From assembly GCF_030159095.1 (NCBI RefSeq), contig NZ_BRXS01000004.1, positions 429,673 to 493,672 on the forward strand: 64,000 nucleotides of DNA. Reading direction: 5' to 3'. A program made the position numbers and the translations under genes. Origin of the DNA: Roseisolibacter agri (lineage in GTDB: Bacteria > Gemmatimonadota > Gemmatimonadetes > Gemmatimonadales > Gemmatimonadaceae). Under the pieces are notes generated by a model. That model was not told the origin of the DNA and did not search any database. It saw nothing but the letters and a program-made list of their open reading frames with translations. Positions 35,264-43,371 of the stretch are shown here, piece after piece (position 1 is the first letter of the stretch; every line of letters begins with the position of its first letter).

Positions 35264-35602
35264 TCAGGGCAAACGCTGGCCACCTGCGGAGTTCACTCTC
35301 CGAACGGCTGCTGCCCGACGTCCTTGTCTCTCGACCGCGGACGTGAACGCCCGCCAGTCTTCCGCATCCGGCTCGACCATCTCACCAAGATTTACGGAGA
35401 GGATGGCCGCACGGTCCCACGGGGATGACCAGTCGTAAGCCGGGGAAACGAGAACCTGATGTACGGTTGGCGTGTGGGAGAGAACGAGCGGCGCTGATAC
35501 CTGAAGCCAGTCTAGAATTGACCGCGCCTCACCACTGCGCGCCTCCTGCACGTATGCCCACGACGGGCTCCAAGCAGCCGGTGCTACAGTCGCTGCGCTC
35601 AT
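35264..35602 (-). CDS. Unknown protein of the TIGR04255 operon, 112 residues
   Basis: Middle gene of the operon. The ATG overlaps the stop of the TIGR04255 gene by 4 bp, indicating translational coupling. The sequence is Ala/Ser/Trp-containing (AAWSPSWAYVQEARSGEARS), then WLQVSAPLVLSHTPTVHQVL and WDRAAILSVNLGEMVEPDAE. It is soluble, with mixed alpha/beta character. No family recognised. Its fixed place between two other genes suggests a subunit or partner. Confidence 0.6.
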   Translation of the reverse strand: MSAATVAPAAWSPSWAYVQEARSGEARSILDWLQVSAPLVLSHTPTVHQVLVSPAYDWSSPWDRAAILSVNLGEMVEPDAEDWRAFTSAVERQGRRAAAVRRVNSAGGQRLP

Positions 35603-36387
35603 CTTGCGTTTGCCTCGGCTGGCAAGGGATTGAAACTCCTGAGAACCGACTCGTGAATGACGCTTCCGAAGACTCGATGCACCGCTTCGTGGAGGTGATC
35701 CGCGAGTGTCTCCACATTCGGAGTGGCAGCCTCGGACCTGACCTGCATCAACTCGTCTACGTCGAGCACCAACTCTCCGCCGCCAGTCGCGGTAGCGCGC
35801 GCTTGCATCGAGACTACCTCGCGGAGATTTCCGTACTCTGTCCCGCTGGTGCGCTCGACCCGAAATGCGAACGGGTTCCGTTCGTCCATCAACGCCATCG
35901 GTACAATGCCGCTCTCCGCGCGAACGAAGTCGCCTAACCGGAAACTCCCGGGGTCAATCGGCACTACGTCGATGTAGCGGACTCCGACTTCTTGGAGCGG
36001 TCCGGGGCTCGTTATTGACTCGTACGCTTGAAGCGCCCACAACGCGGTGTCGCGCAGGAAGTCCCAACCCGGATGCCCACCGGCGATCTGCTTGGGCAGC
36101 ACACTCACCCCAACTGTCTCCGGAGATGCTGAGACAACGACTCCGCCGTCCTCACGAATGAACCGCTTTACCTCCGGTGCCGGAGTAAACTGAACGCCCT
36201 GTCCCGGCTGGAAGGTGAGAGAGGCGCCTTCGAGCGTGTCCACGCGAGGGAAGCCTTTCAGGGCCAAGTGCAGCTTGCCGAAGTACACTGAATCCCACGA
36301 CCGGGGGGCGCGGGCGAACCTGAACCCCAACACGGCTTCGAGCAGTGGTGGGTTCTCGTAACGCGGCGTGGGCGCACTTGGCGTCAT
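35599..36387 (-). CDS. TIGR04255 family protein
   Basis: 262 residues from ATG 36387, chosen because NPPLLEAVLGFRF then starts near the N-terminus as in the family; the frame is open 12 codons upstream. Family-type segments: YENPPLLEAVLGFRF, GVVVSASPETVGVSV, GVRYIDVVPID and an end with ADHLHEAVHRVFGSVIHESV. TIGR04255 proteins are sporadically distributed and of unknown function, typically in accessory regions. It leads a three-gene overlapping operon inside the island. The family assignment is from memory of the pattern. Confidence 0.7.
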   Translation of the reverse strand: MTPSAPTPRYENPPLLEAVLGFRFARAPRSWDSVYFGKLHLALKGFPRVDTLEGASLTFQPGQGVQFTPAPEVKRFIREDGGVVVSASPETVGVSVLPKQIAGGHPGWDFLRDTALWALQAYESITSPGPLQEVGVRYIDVVPIDPGSFRLGDFVRAESGIVPMALMDERNPFAFRVERTSGTEYGNLREVVSMQARATATGGGELVLDVDELMQVRSEAATPNVETLADHLHEAVHRVFGSVIHESVLRSFNPLPAEANAR

Positions 36388-36722
36388 TCGGCGGGAATAT
36401 GGTGTCGGACTCAGCAGGCACAAGTCAGCCGCCGGCCCTCACGTCCATGAGTCCTACGGCGGTGGCTATCCTGCGGTTTGAGGCTCCCGCAGGGGCAGCG
36501 GGGCATCGCCGTTTATTGGGAAGTACACCGTCAAGGATCGGCACTTTAACTGGCCGCCTTCGCATCACATCCCGCAAAAAGTACTCAGCGGTCCGAGATA
36601 GCTTCCGAAAAACACCGGGGTACGAGGCTGATTGGCCTCGTACCCCGGCATGGCAAACACTAGTTCCCCTGCGTGACGTGACGACTGTCCGGTCGTTTTC
36701 AGTATGGGGAGATATTGTTTGT
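36388..36722. other. Non-coding right arm of the island
   Basis: About 335 bp with no convincing gene. It holds the terminator now serving rplI (36615-36648) and presumably the promoter of the TIGR04255 operon. It is AT-rich next to the rplI stop. Confidence 0.5.
36606..36648 (-). terminator. Rho-independent terminator of rplI, carried by the island
   Basis: Perfect 14-bp stem (36615-36628 with 36635-36648), 6-nt loop, followed on the minus strand by TGTTTTTCGG. It lies 75 bp after the rplI stop and inside the island sequence. Confidence 0.88.
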
Positions 36723-37166
36723 TTACTGTTTGATCACCCAAACTTTGATCTCGGGCTTCACGTCCGCGTGCAGCTTGACCGGCACGCGGTAGACGCCGAG
36801 CGCCTTGATCGGCTCGTGCAGGTCGATCTGGCGACGCTCGATCGTGAAGCCCTGGGCGGCCAGCTGGTCGGCGATGTCCTGCGTGGTGACGGAGCCGAAC
36901 AGCTTGCCCTCCTCGCCGACGCGCGCCGCGAAGGTGATCGACACCTCCTCGAGCTTCTTGGCGACCTCCTCGGCCGCGCCGCGGCGCTGGCTCTCGGCCG
37001 CCTCCAGGCGCGCCTTCTCCTGCGAGATGCGCTTCTTGTTCCCCTCGGTCGCCTGGTAGGCGACCCCGCGCGGGAGCAGGTAGTTGCGGGCGTAGCCGTT
37101 GGAGACGGTCACGACGTCCCCGGGGTGCCCCAGGTTCTCGACCGCCTGCCGCAGAATGACTTCCAT
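36723..37166 (-). CDS. rplI: 50S ribosomal protein bL9
   Basis: 147 residues, full length. The N-terminal rRNA-binding domain is clear (MEVILRQAVENLGHPGDVV, NGYARNYLLPRGVA), followed by the long connecting helix and a C-terminal domain ending KVWVIKQ. A strong Shine-Dalgarno AAGGAGG precedes the ATG. The last ~15 codons differ in style from the rest: AT-rich third positions and a TAA stop. This suggests that they were brought in by the adjacent island; the displaced end lies at 31021-31083. Last gene of the rpsF operon. Confidence 0.96.
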   Translation of the reverse strand: MEVILRQAVENLGHPGDVVTVSNGYARNYLLPRGVAYQATEGNKKRISQEKARLEAAESQRRGAAEEVAKKLEEVSITFAARVGEEGKLFGSVTTQDIADQLAAQGFTIERRQIDLHEPIKALGVYRVPVKLHADVKPEIKVWVIKQ

Positions 37167-37279
37167 CGGGTCCTCCTTGTCGGGCCGCGCCAGCGCCCGG
37201 GTGTCCCGGGGGCGCGCGGCGCGAGTAGAGAGCTCTAGCGAGCTATGAAGAGACGAAGACGTACGTCGAGTTCGATCGT

Positions 37280-38365
37280 TCAAGCCGTCGGGCGCGGCCG
37301 CCGGTTGCGCCAGTCCTGCCACGTGTCGCCCAGCCCCAGGAGCAGCGCGATCACGCCGAGCGTGCCGGCGAGCAGCGTCACCCCCATGACGGGGAGCAGC
37401 AGCGCGACGCCCAGCGCGGCGAGCGCGGCCCACTTCTCGGGCGCCCACCACCGCAGGACGCCCAGCCCCCGCAGCGCGTACAGCGCGCCGAAGAAGGCCA
37501 GCAGGTTCGCCCCGACCACCCGCAGCGCGGCGAGCGACGGCACGAGCAGCATCGCCGCCCCGGCCACCACGCCCCACACCAGCTGGTCGTTGAACCGGAA
37601 CGTCCGGAGCGCCCCCAGCGGGGGGCCCAGCCGCGTCCGGCTCAGGCGATGGTACAGCGCCCAGGCGAGCGCCAGCGCCGCCAGCGATTCCAGCGCGACC
37701 AGCGCCGGCGTCAGCATCGCCGCGTACTGCGGCAGCGCCTCCAGCCCGGCGGCGGTCCCGTCGGCCCGCTCGGCCAGCTCCGGGGAGCGGGCCGCGACGG
37801 ACTGCCAGCCATCGTCCGCGGCGTGGTCGCGCCAGGCGTCGAGCGACGCCGACGCGCGGCGCTGGTACTCGGTGGTCATCACCCGGGAGAGGCGCCCCGG
37901 ATCGCGGTCGGTCGCGAACAGCACGACCAGCGCGACCCCGAGGGCCAGCCCGAGCGACGACAGCGCGCGCGAGAAGAACGCGCGCCCCGGCGCCACGATG
38001 CCGACGATGCCGAACGACGCGGCCACCAGCAGCGCCCACCCGCGGGCGAGCGAGGGGTAGCTCGGTGCCTGCACCGGCAGCGGGGCCATCACGACCCACG
38101 CCGCCAGGGCGAGCCAGGCGAGCAGAAGGTAGATCCGCCCGCCGGCCCACCAGCCCACCGCCGCGCACGCCGCGAGCGCCGGCACCACGAGCAGCATGGT
38201 CTGCTCGATGGGCAGCGCGACCCGCACGAACGCCGCGATCAGGCCGGCCGCCGCCGGCCAGAGCGGAGCCGCCGCGAGCGCGAGGCAGGCGAGGAGGGCG
38301 ACGACCGTCCGCCCCCACCCCCGCTCGCGCGCCGCCGGCGAGATGCCCCGCTCGGCCGCCGCCAT
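37280..38365 (-). CDS. DUF2232 (YybS-like) membrane protein
   Basis: 361-residue polytopic membrane protein with about eight hydrophobic helices (for example VVALLACLALAAAPLWPAAA and LGVIALLLGLG). A central soluble stretch near 155-215 has Arg/Asp/Glu. Location between rpsR and rplI is the conserved setting of the YybS/DUF2232 family, whose function is unknown. It abuts rpsR by 1 bp. Assignment rests mostly on topology and context. Confidence 0.75.
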   Translation of the reverse strand: MAAAERGISPAARERGWGRTVVALLACLALAAAPLWPAAAGLIAAFVRVALPIEQTMLLVVPALAACAAVGWWAGGRIYLLLAWLALAAWVVMAPLPVQAPSYPSLARGWALLVAASFGIVGIVAPGRAFFSRALSSLGLALGVALVVLFATDRDPGRLSRVMTTEYQRRASASLDAWRDHAADDGWQSVAARSPELAERADGTAAGLEALPQYAAMLTPALVALESLAALALAWALYHRLSRTRLGPPLGALRTFRFNDQLVWGVVAGAAMLLVPSLAALRVVGANLLAFFGALYALRGLGVLRWWAPEKWAALAALGVALLLPVMGVTLLAGTLGVIALLLGLGDTWQDWRNRRPRPTA

Positions 38366-38366
38366 C

Positions 38367-38588
38367 TTAGCTCTGCGACCCCTTGGTGTAGGGGATCAGG
38401 GCGAGGTAGCGGGCCTTCTTGATGGCCTTGGCGAGCTGGCGCTGGTGACGCGCCGTGGCGCCCGTGAGGCGGCCCGGCAGCACCTTGCCCGTCTCCGTGA
38501 TGAAGCGCGAGAGCAGGCGGTCGTCCTTGTAGTCGACGAAGCGGATGCGCGCCTCGGCGAACGGATCGGTCTTCTTGGGGCGGCGCAT
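38367..38588 (-). CDS. rpsR: 30S ribosomal protein bS18
   Basis: 73 residues. Characteristic S18 core: [20 protein letters not shown] and [20 protein letters not shown], ending [14 protein letters not shown]. It pairs with S6 in the 30S platform, and rpsF is directly upstream by 2 bp. Confidence 0.97.
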   Translation of the reverse strand: MRRPKKTDPFAEARIRFVDYKDDRLLSRFITETGKVLPGRLTGATARHQRQLAKAIKKARYLALIPYTKGSQS

Positions 38589-38590
38589 GG

Positions 38591-38974
38591 TTATTCCTCG
38601 TCGTCGTCGTCGTCGTCGTCCTTCTTGCGGGCGGCCAGCTCCTCTTCCGTCATCGGCGGGGCGCCGAGCTCGCGCTCGTGCAGCGAGATCAGGTAGCGCA
38701 GCACGCCCTCGTCGAGCTTGAGCGCGCGCTCGAACTCGGGGAGCACCGTGACGTCATCGAGCGTGAACTGCGCGATGATGTAGTAGCCGTTCTCACGCTT
38801 CGCGATCGGATACGCGAGCTGGCGGCGGCCCCAGTGCTCGAGCGTGATGTCGCCGGTGGCGCTCAGCAGCCCGTGGTGCTTCTGGAGCTTGTCGGCGATC
38901 TGCTGGTCTTCCAGCGCCGAGTCGAAGATGTAGACCGCCTCGTACGTGCGAGACGTGGCCTTCGTGTTGGGCAC
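38591..38974 (-). CDS. rpsF: 30S ribosomal protein bS6
   Basis: 127 residues from GTG 38974, which has GGGAGGA 9 nt upstream. S6 fold signatures: [20 protein letters not shown], then [20 protein letters not shown] and [12 protein letters not shown]. The C-terminus has a long acidic tail ([11 protein letters not shown]). First gene of the rpsF-rpsR-DUF2232-rplI operon. Confidence 0.96.
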   Translation of the reverse strand: MPNTKATSRTYEAVYIFDSALEDQQIADKLQKHHGLLSATGDITLEHWGRRQLAYPIAKRENGYYIIAQFTLDDVTVLPEFERALKLDEGVLRYLISLHERELGAPPMTEEELAARKKDDDDDDDEE

Positions 38975-39122
38975 GAGTGGCAATCCTCCCTGTGGTCGGG
39001 CCCGGACCGCGGCCAGGGGCCGCGCGCCGGACGTCGCGTGTGCCGCCCCCCACTGGTTGCCGGAGTGGGAGGAGGGGTGTGAAGGCCCCGGCGCTGGCCG
39101 GGGCCGTTGTGAGCAGCCTCGA

Positions 39123-39128
39123 AACCTA
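39123..39128 (-). promoter_or_regulatory. Candidate -10 TAGGTT of the rpsF operon
   Basis: TAGGTT on the minus strand, about 150 bp upstream of rpsF, matches the TAG-N-TT pattern. The implied 5' leader of about 140 nt could hold S6:S18 autoregulation, but no structure was identified with certainty. Confidence 0.35.
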
Positions 39129-39269
39129 TCCGCGACCGTCACTTACGGCAACGGGCACCCGAGACGCGCGCGGCGCGAAGCAGCCGGGGCGTCGCGCTCG
39201 TACTATCCAGGGTGTCGCCGCGCGCCGTCCGGACGCGTGGCCGCTCCAACCCGATCCTCCGTCCATCTC

Positions 39270-39722
39270 GTGAAGCGCTCCCGCGCCGTTCCGCTCACGC
39301 TCGTCGCCTCCGCCTCCTCGCTCGCCGCCTGCAGCCAGCAGGAGGCGCTGCAGTGCGTGGAGCGCGGCACCAACCGGGTCGTGGCCGAGTCGCTCTGCAC
39401 CGCGACCAACGCCCCGACCGCCACCACGCCGGCGACCGATTCCGGACGCGTCGTCCGGCAGTCGGGCGGCATCCCGCCGGTCTTCCTCTGGTACTACGGC
39501 GGGCGGCTGGCGAGCGGGCTGATGACCGGCGGCGGCTACGCGCCCCTGGCCGGCCGGCGCTATCGCTCGCCCGGCGGGCTGGCGTTCCGCACGGGGCAGG
39601 GGTGGTCGCGCGCCCGCAGCGTCGGCGCGCCGTCCGGATCGAGCGCGGGGCGCAGCCGTGGCACCGGCACCGTGCGCGGCGGCTTCGGCAGCATCGGGGC
39701 GGGCCGCAGCATGGGCGGCTGA
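39270..39722 (+). CDS. YgiB-like (DUF1190) lipoprotein
   Basis: 150-residue lipoprotein starting at GTG 39270; lipobox SSLAAC. After a Cys-containing stretch (ALQCVERGTNRVVAESLCTA) comes a Gly/Tyr/Arg-rich region and the ending VRGGFGSIGAGRSMGG. That ending matches the RGGFG...SRSMGG close of E. coli YgiB. The next gene encodes the YgiC-type ATP-grasp partner 3 bp away, as in E. coli. The function of YgiB is not known. Confidence 0.72.
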   Translation: MKRSRAVPLTLVASASSLAACSQQEALQCVERGTNRVVAESLCTATNAPTATTPATDSGRVVRQSGGIPPVFLWYYGGRLASGLMTGGGYAPLAGRRYRSPGGLAFRTGQGWSRARSVGAPSGSSAGRSRGTGTVRGGFGSIGAGRSMGG

Positions 39723-39725
39723 GCG

Positions 39726-40883
39726 ATGCGCCGCGAGGGGAGCGCGCGGCGCCCCGACTGGCAGGCGCGCGTCGAGGAGATCGGGCTGCCGCACCACACC
39801 TCGGCCGATGGCGCGACGTACTGGGACGAGTCGCGCGCCTACGTGCTGTCGATGGACGAGGTGGACGTGCTGGAGGAGGCGACGCAGGAGCTCCACCGGC
39901 TGTGCGTCCAGGCGGCCGGCCACGTGATCCAGAAGGGGCGCTGGGACGAGCTGGCCATCCCGCGCGCCGCGGTCCCGCTCATCGAGGCCTCGTGGGCAGC
40001 GGCCGAGCCGACACTGTACGGCCGGTTCGACCTCGCCTACGACGGCCGTGGAGCGCCGCGGCTGCTGGAGTACAACGCCGACACGCCCACGTCGCTCGTC
40101 GAGGCGGCCGTCGCGCAGTGGTACTGGCTGCAGGACGTCGCGCCGGGCGCGGACCAGTTCAACTCGATCCACGAGCGCCTGGTCGCTGCCTGGCGCGCGC
40201 TCATGCTCGGTCCGGGCGAGGGGGCGCCGCGCGGCGCGCCGCCGCTCGTGCACTTCGCCGCCACCGCCGATCCCGAGGACCAGGCGACGGTCGCCTACCT
40301 GCGCGACACCGCCGAGCAGGCTGGGCTGGCCACGCACCCGCTGCTGATGGAGGAGATCGGCTGGGACGACCGCCGCGCGCGCTTCGTCGACCTGGACGAG
40401 CGGCCGATCGACGCGGCGTTCAAGCTGTACCCGTGGGAGTGGATGGCCCGTGAGGGCTTCGCCGAGCAGCTGGCCGCGGCCGCGCGCCGCACGCGGTGGA
40501 TCGAGCCGGCCTGGAAGATGGTCCTCAGCAACAAGGGGATCCTGGCGATCCTCTGGGAGCTGTTCCCGGACCACCCGAACCTGCTCCCCGCCTACTTCGA
40601 CGCGGCGCTGCTGGAGGCCTATGCGCGCAAGCCGCTGCTGTCGCGCGAGGGGGCGAACGTGTCGCTCGTCCTGTTCGGCGAGACGGTGGCCGAGTCGCGC
40701 GGCGACTACGGCGACGAGGGGTGGGTCTACCAGGCGCTGGCGCCGCTGCCGACGTTCGACGGCGCGAGCGCGGTCATCGGGAGCTGGGTGGTCGGCGGGC
40801 AGGCGGCCGGGATCGGGATCCGCGAGTCGGACGGCCCCATCACCGGCAACACGAGCCGCTTCGTGCCGCACCGCATCGGGTAG
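39726..40883 (+). CDS. Glutathionylspermidine synthase-like ATP-grasp protein (YgiC/YjfC)
   Basis: 385 residues, family length. It has the pre-ATP-grasp and ATP-grasp signatures GRFDLAYDGRGAPRLLEYNA, DTPTSLVEAAVAQWYWLQ, KMVLSNKGILAILWELFP, HPNLLPAYFD and TGNTSRFVPHRI. It is a predicted ATP-dependent C-N ligase; E. coli YgiC lacks glutathionylspermidine synthase activity, so the natural substrate is open. Likely operon with the DUF1190 lipoprotein. Confidence 0.88.
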   Translation: MRREGSARRPDWQARVEEIGLPHHTSADGATYWDESRAYVLSMDEVDVLEEATQELHRLCVQAAGHVIQKGRWDELAIPRAAVPLIEASWAAAEPTLYGRFDLAYDGRGAPRLLEYNADTPTSLVEAAVAQWYWLQDVAPGADQFNSIHERLVAAWRALMLGPGEGAPRGAPPLVHFAATADPEDQATVAYLRDTAEQAGLATHPLLMEEIGWDDRRARFVDLDERPIDAAFKLYPWEWMAREGFAEQLAAAARRTRWIEPAWKMVLSNKGILAILWELFPDHPNLLPAYFDAALLEAYARKPLLSREGANVSLVLFGETVAESRGDYGDEGWVYQALAPLPTFDGASAVIGSWVVGGQAAGIGIRESDGPITGNTSRFVPHRIG

Positions 40884-41050
40884 GAGGGGCGGCCGGTCGA
40901 CCCGCGGCGCGTGGGGTGTCCGCCGGCAGGCGGCGCGGCGTGGGGCGTGCGCCACATGGTGCGCAGGTGCCCCGGTGAGTTATCATGTTCGTCATCTCGG
41001 CGCCGTCTCCTGAGGCGCCCCCCTCTGCCGGGACCCTGGTCCGCCCGCCG

Positions 41051-41437
41051 ATGCCCGCGATTCTCCGCCAGCAGCTCCGCCGCTTCCTGCAGCAGGACGA
41101 CGGCGCGACGCTCACCGAGTACGCCCTGCTCGTCGCCATGATCGCCGTCGCCGTCGTCGTCGGCGTGAACCGCCTGGGCGGCGCCTCGAGCGACAAGATG
41201 AACACGGCCGGCAGCGCGATGACGGCCAGCGCGGGCACCGCCGACGCTGGTGGCAGCGGCGGAACGGGCGGCAGCCAGACCGGTGGCAATCCCAGCGGCG
41301 GCAATCCCAGCGGCGGGAACCCCAGCGGTGGCAATCCGGGCGGTGGCAATCCGGGCGGTGGCAATCCGGGCGGCGGCAATCCCGGCGGCGGCAATCCGGG
41401 CGGCGGCAACCCGGGCGGCGGGAACCCGAACCGGTAG
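41051..41437 (+). CDS. Flp/Fap-type pilin with C-terminal GGNPx repeats
   Basis: 128 residues from ATG 41051 (an in-frame ATG at 40985 is possible). Type IVb prepilin features: short basic leader (MPAILRQQLRRFLQQDDG), processing site before ATLTEYALLV with Glu at +5 and Tyr at +6, then a hydrophobic helix (MIAVAVVVGV). Residues 78-127 are ten perfect copies of a GGNP-x pentapeptide (S, then G, last N). Flp pilins normally end soon after the helix, so the Gly/Asn/Pro tail is unusual. No tad assembly genes lie nearby. Confidence 0.72.
   Translation: MPAILRQQLRRFLQQDDGATLTEYALLVAMIAVAVVVGVNRLGGASSDKMNTAGSAMTASAGTADAGGSGGTGGSQTGGNPSGGNPSGGNPSGGNPGGGNPGGGNPGGGNPGGGNPGGGNPGGGNPNR
41282..41431 (+). 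repeat. Ten tandem copies of a 15-bp unit (GGNPx)
   Basis: Unit of the form GGYGGSAAYCCSRGC, in frame, varying mostly at third positions. Such arrays can expand or shrink by slippage, changing the pilin tail length in steps of five residues. Confidence 0.9.
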
Positions 41438-41482
41438 CCGATCGCTCCGGCACCGACGGATGCCGGACGTGGCGACCAGAGA

Positions 41483-41516
41483 GGCCCGACGGGCGTTGCC
41501 CGTCGGGCCTTCGACG
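41483..41516 (+). terminator. Terminator after the pilin gene
   Basis: Perfect 12-bp stem (41483-41494 with 41498-41509), 3-nt loop, followed by TTCGACG. It is 46 bp past the pilin stop. Confidence 0.7.
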
Positions 41517-41649
41517 TTCTCGGGCGGGAGTCGGCGCGTCTCCCCAGCCGGAACGTCTGTGTTCAGCTTCGGCGGACAGGCGCCGACACTCGCGGGGGCA
41601 CCATCTACGTCCCGTGATCTGCTGCAGTCTCTCTCGCGCCCGGCCGCCG

Positions 41650-42918
41650 ATGCTTGACTCGCTCGAGATCGCCCTCGCCCGCCAGCCGATCTTCGATCGT
41701 GCGGACCGGCTCGTCGCGTACGAGCTGCTCTACCGCGACAGCGCACGCGCGACGGCCGCCGTCGGGGCGGACTCGACGCGCATGTCGAGCGACACGATCA
41801 CGCGCACGCTGCTCGGCATCGGCCTCGCCCGCGTGACCGGCGGCCGGCGCGCGTACATCAACGTCGACCGGCCGATGCTGCTCGACGGCAGCATCCACGT
41901 GCTCGACCCGCAGCAGGTCGTGATCGAGCTCCTCGAGTCGGTGACGTGCGACGACGAGACGCTGCCCGCGTGCGAGGCGCTCGTCGCGGCGGGCTACACG
42001 CTCGCACTCGACGACTACGTGCACGATCCGGCCAACGAGCCGCTCCTGCGCCTCGCGCGCATCGTCAAGATCGACGTGCTCGGACGCGCGGACGACGAGC
42101 TGCGCGCGGCGCTCGCGCAGGTGCGGCCGTTCGACGTCTGCTGCCTGGCCGAGCGCGTGGAGACCGCCGCCGCGCGCGCGCGCTGCGCGACGCTCGGCTT
42201 CGAGCTGTTCCAGGGCTACTTCCACGCGCGCCCGGAGCTGCTGGCCGGCCGGGAGGTGCCCGTGCAGCAGGGCAATCTCATCCGCCTGATGAACGTGCTG
42301 CGCGATGCGGAGACGAGCGACGCGCAGGTGGAGGAGATCTTCCGGGGCGACATCACGCTCGCCTACAAGCTGCTGCGCATCGTCAACTCGGCGGGCAGCG
42401 GCCGCGCGGGCGTCGAGTCGATCGGGCACGCGATCCGGCTGCTGGGGCGCGCCACGCTCCACCGGTGGCTCGGGCTCCTGCTCGTCTCGTCGTTCGCGAC
42501 GGCGACCGGCGTGCGTGCGGAGCTGGTGACGGGCGCGATGCTGCGCGCGCGCTTCTGCGAACTGCTCGCCGAGGCCGCAGGGCGACGGCGCGAGGGCGGC
42601 GCGCTGTTCATGGCCGGACTCTTCTCGATGCTCGACGCGCTGATGCGCGTGCCCATGTCCGAGGTCGTCTCGCGCCTCGAGCTGACGACGGAGCTGCGCG
42701 AGGCGCTGCTCGCGCGCGAGGGGCCATACGGGGCGGCGCTGCGGGTGGCGGAGGCGTACGAGATCGGCGCGTGGGACACCGTCTCCAGCGGCGCCGAGTC
42801 GCTCGGCGTGTCGCTCGACCTGCTGCCGGTGCTGTACGTGGAGGCCCTGTCGTGGGCGCAGGAGCGCGCGTCGGAGGCGGCGTCCGCGGAGCCCGCGGAG
42901 AGAGGGGCCGCCGCGTAG
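41650..42918 (+). CDS. EAL-HDOD domain signalling protein
   Basis: 422 residues. The N-terminal EAL-like domain (about 1-205) has LARQPIFDRADRLVAYELLY, then VIELLESVTCDDE and LALDDYV. The canonical EAL triplet reads YELLYR, so c-di-GMP hydrolysis is doubtful and it may only bind. The C-terminal HDOD domain (about 205-400) has FRGDITLAYKLLRIVNSAG and IRLLGRATLHRWLGLLLV. Proteins of this YuxH type are signal-output modules. ATG 41650 is chosen because the EAL domain starts right after it; the frame opens 12 codons upstream. Confidence 0.85.
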   Translation: MLDSLEIALARQPIFDRADRLVAYELLYRDSARATAAVGADSTRMSSDTITRTLLGIGLARVTGGRRAYINVDRPMLLDGSIHVLDPQQVVIELLESVTCDDETLPACEALVAAGYTLALDDYVHDPANEPLLRLARIVKIDVLGRADDELRAALAQVRPFDVCCLAERVETAAARARCATLGFELFQGYFHARPELLAGREVPVQQGNLIRLMNVLRDAETSDAQVEEIFRGDITLAYKLLRIVNSAGSGRAGVESIGHAIRLLGRATLHRWLGLLLVSSFATATGVRAELVTGAMLRARFCELLAEAAGRRREGGALFMAGLFSMLDALMRVPMSEVVSRLELTTELREALLAREGPYGAALRVAEAYEIGAWDTVSSGAESLGVSLDLLPVLYVEALSWAQERASEAASAEPAERGAAA

Positions 42919-42934
42919 GCATGCCGGCGCGACG

Positions 42935-42970
42935 AGACGGGGCCCGCTGCAATCGCAGCGGGCCCCGTCT
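42935..42970. terminator. Bidirectional terminator
   Basis: Perfect 16-bp stem (42935-42950 with 42955-42970) with a 4-nt loop between the convergent EAL-HDOD and STAS-like genes. Confidence 0.8.
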
Positions 42971-42975
42971 GCACG

Positions 42976-43368
42976 TCACGTCGCGCGCGATCCGGCGGCG
43001 AGCCACCGCCACGCCGCATCCTCGTCGGTGAACACCGCGAGGTCGGCGCGGACCACTCCCTCGACCATCTGCTCGAACTGGCGCGCGCGGCCGAAGTCGG
43101 CCGGCGACTTCATCACGAGCGCGGAGCGCGCGGCGCCGATCTGCTGATCGTGCGCCCGGTGGTTGTCGGCGGCGGCGAGCATGTGCTGGTACCCGGCGTC
43201 GCCGAAGTCTAGGTCGCGATGGTCGAACAGCACCGGATGGCCCGGACGCCATTCCGGCCGGCTCACGATGTCCTCGACCATGCGGGCGTGGGCCGCATGG
43301 TCGAACACCCCGCTCGTTCGCACGATCGCGGCGCCGCGCGCGTCGTCGAACTCCACCGTCCACCGCAT
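42976..43368 (-). CDS. STAS/SpoIIAA-like hypothetical protein
   Basis: 130 residues. Alternating strands and helices with MRWTVEFDDARGAAIVRTSG, then VLFDHRDLDFGDAG and a C-terminal AVFTDEDAAWRWLAAG resemble SpoIIAA-like small alpha/beta proteins. The function is unknown. It is 3 bp downstream of ychF on the same strand. Confidence 0.65.
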   Translation of the reverse strand: MRWTVEFDDARGAAIVRTSGVFDHAAHARMVEDIVSRPEWRPGHPVLFDHRDLDFGDAGYQHMLAAADNHRAHDQQIGAARSALVMKSPADFGRARQFEQMVEGVVRADLAVFTDEDAAWRWLAAGSRAT

Positions 43369-43371
43369 GCG

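Larger units (their letters stand above)
31084..36722. mobile_element. Genomic island at the 3' end of rplI
   Basis: A 5.6-kb block of visibly lower GC (30 of 60 bases at 32041-32100 and 37 of 60 at 33361-33420, against 47 of 60 at 30301-30360). It lies between the displaced rplI 3' remnant (31021-31083) and the intact rplI (stop at 36723-36725). The two rplI ends share TCCGCGTG at equivalent places (31067-31074, 36763-36770), a plausible crossover zone. Content: Vsr, RHH regulator, candidate REase, C5 methyltransferase, orphan gene and a three-gene TIGR04255 operon. No recombinase gene is visible, so mobility would need help in trans or is lost. Confidence 0.75.

Noticed and set aside
31084..36722. 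Search for an integrase or transposase in the island
   Set aside because: None of the eight genes shows tyrosine or serine recombinase, or DDE transposase motifs.
39726..40883. Calling this gene glutathionylspermidine synthase outright
   Set aside because: Only the synthase-like ATP-grasp part is present, with no amidase domain, and the E. coli YgiC homologue is not known to have that activity.
41282..41431. Regular 15-bp repeat array as a possible CRISPR
   Set aside because: There are no spacers; the units are contiguous, in frame, and encode GGNPx pentapeptides.
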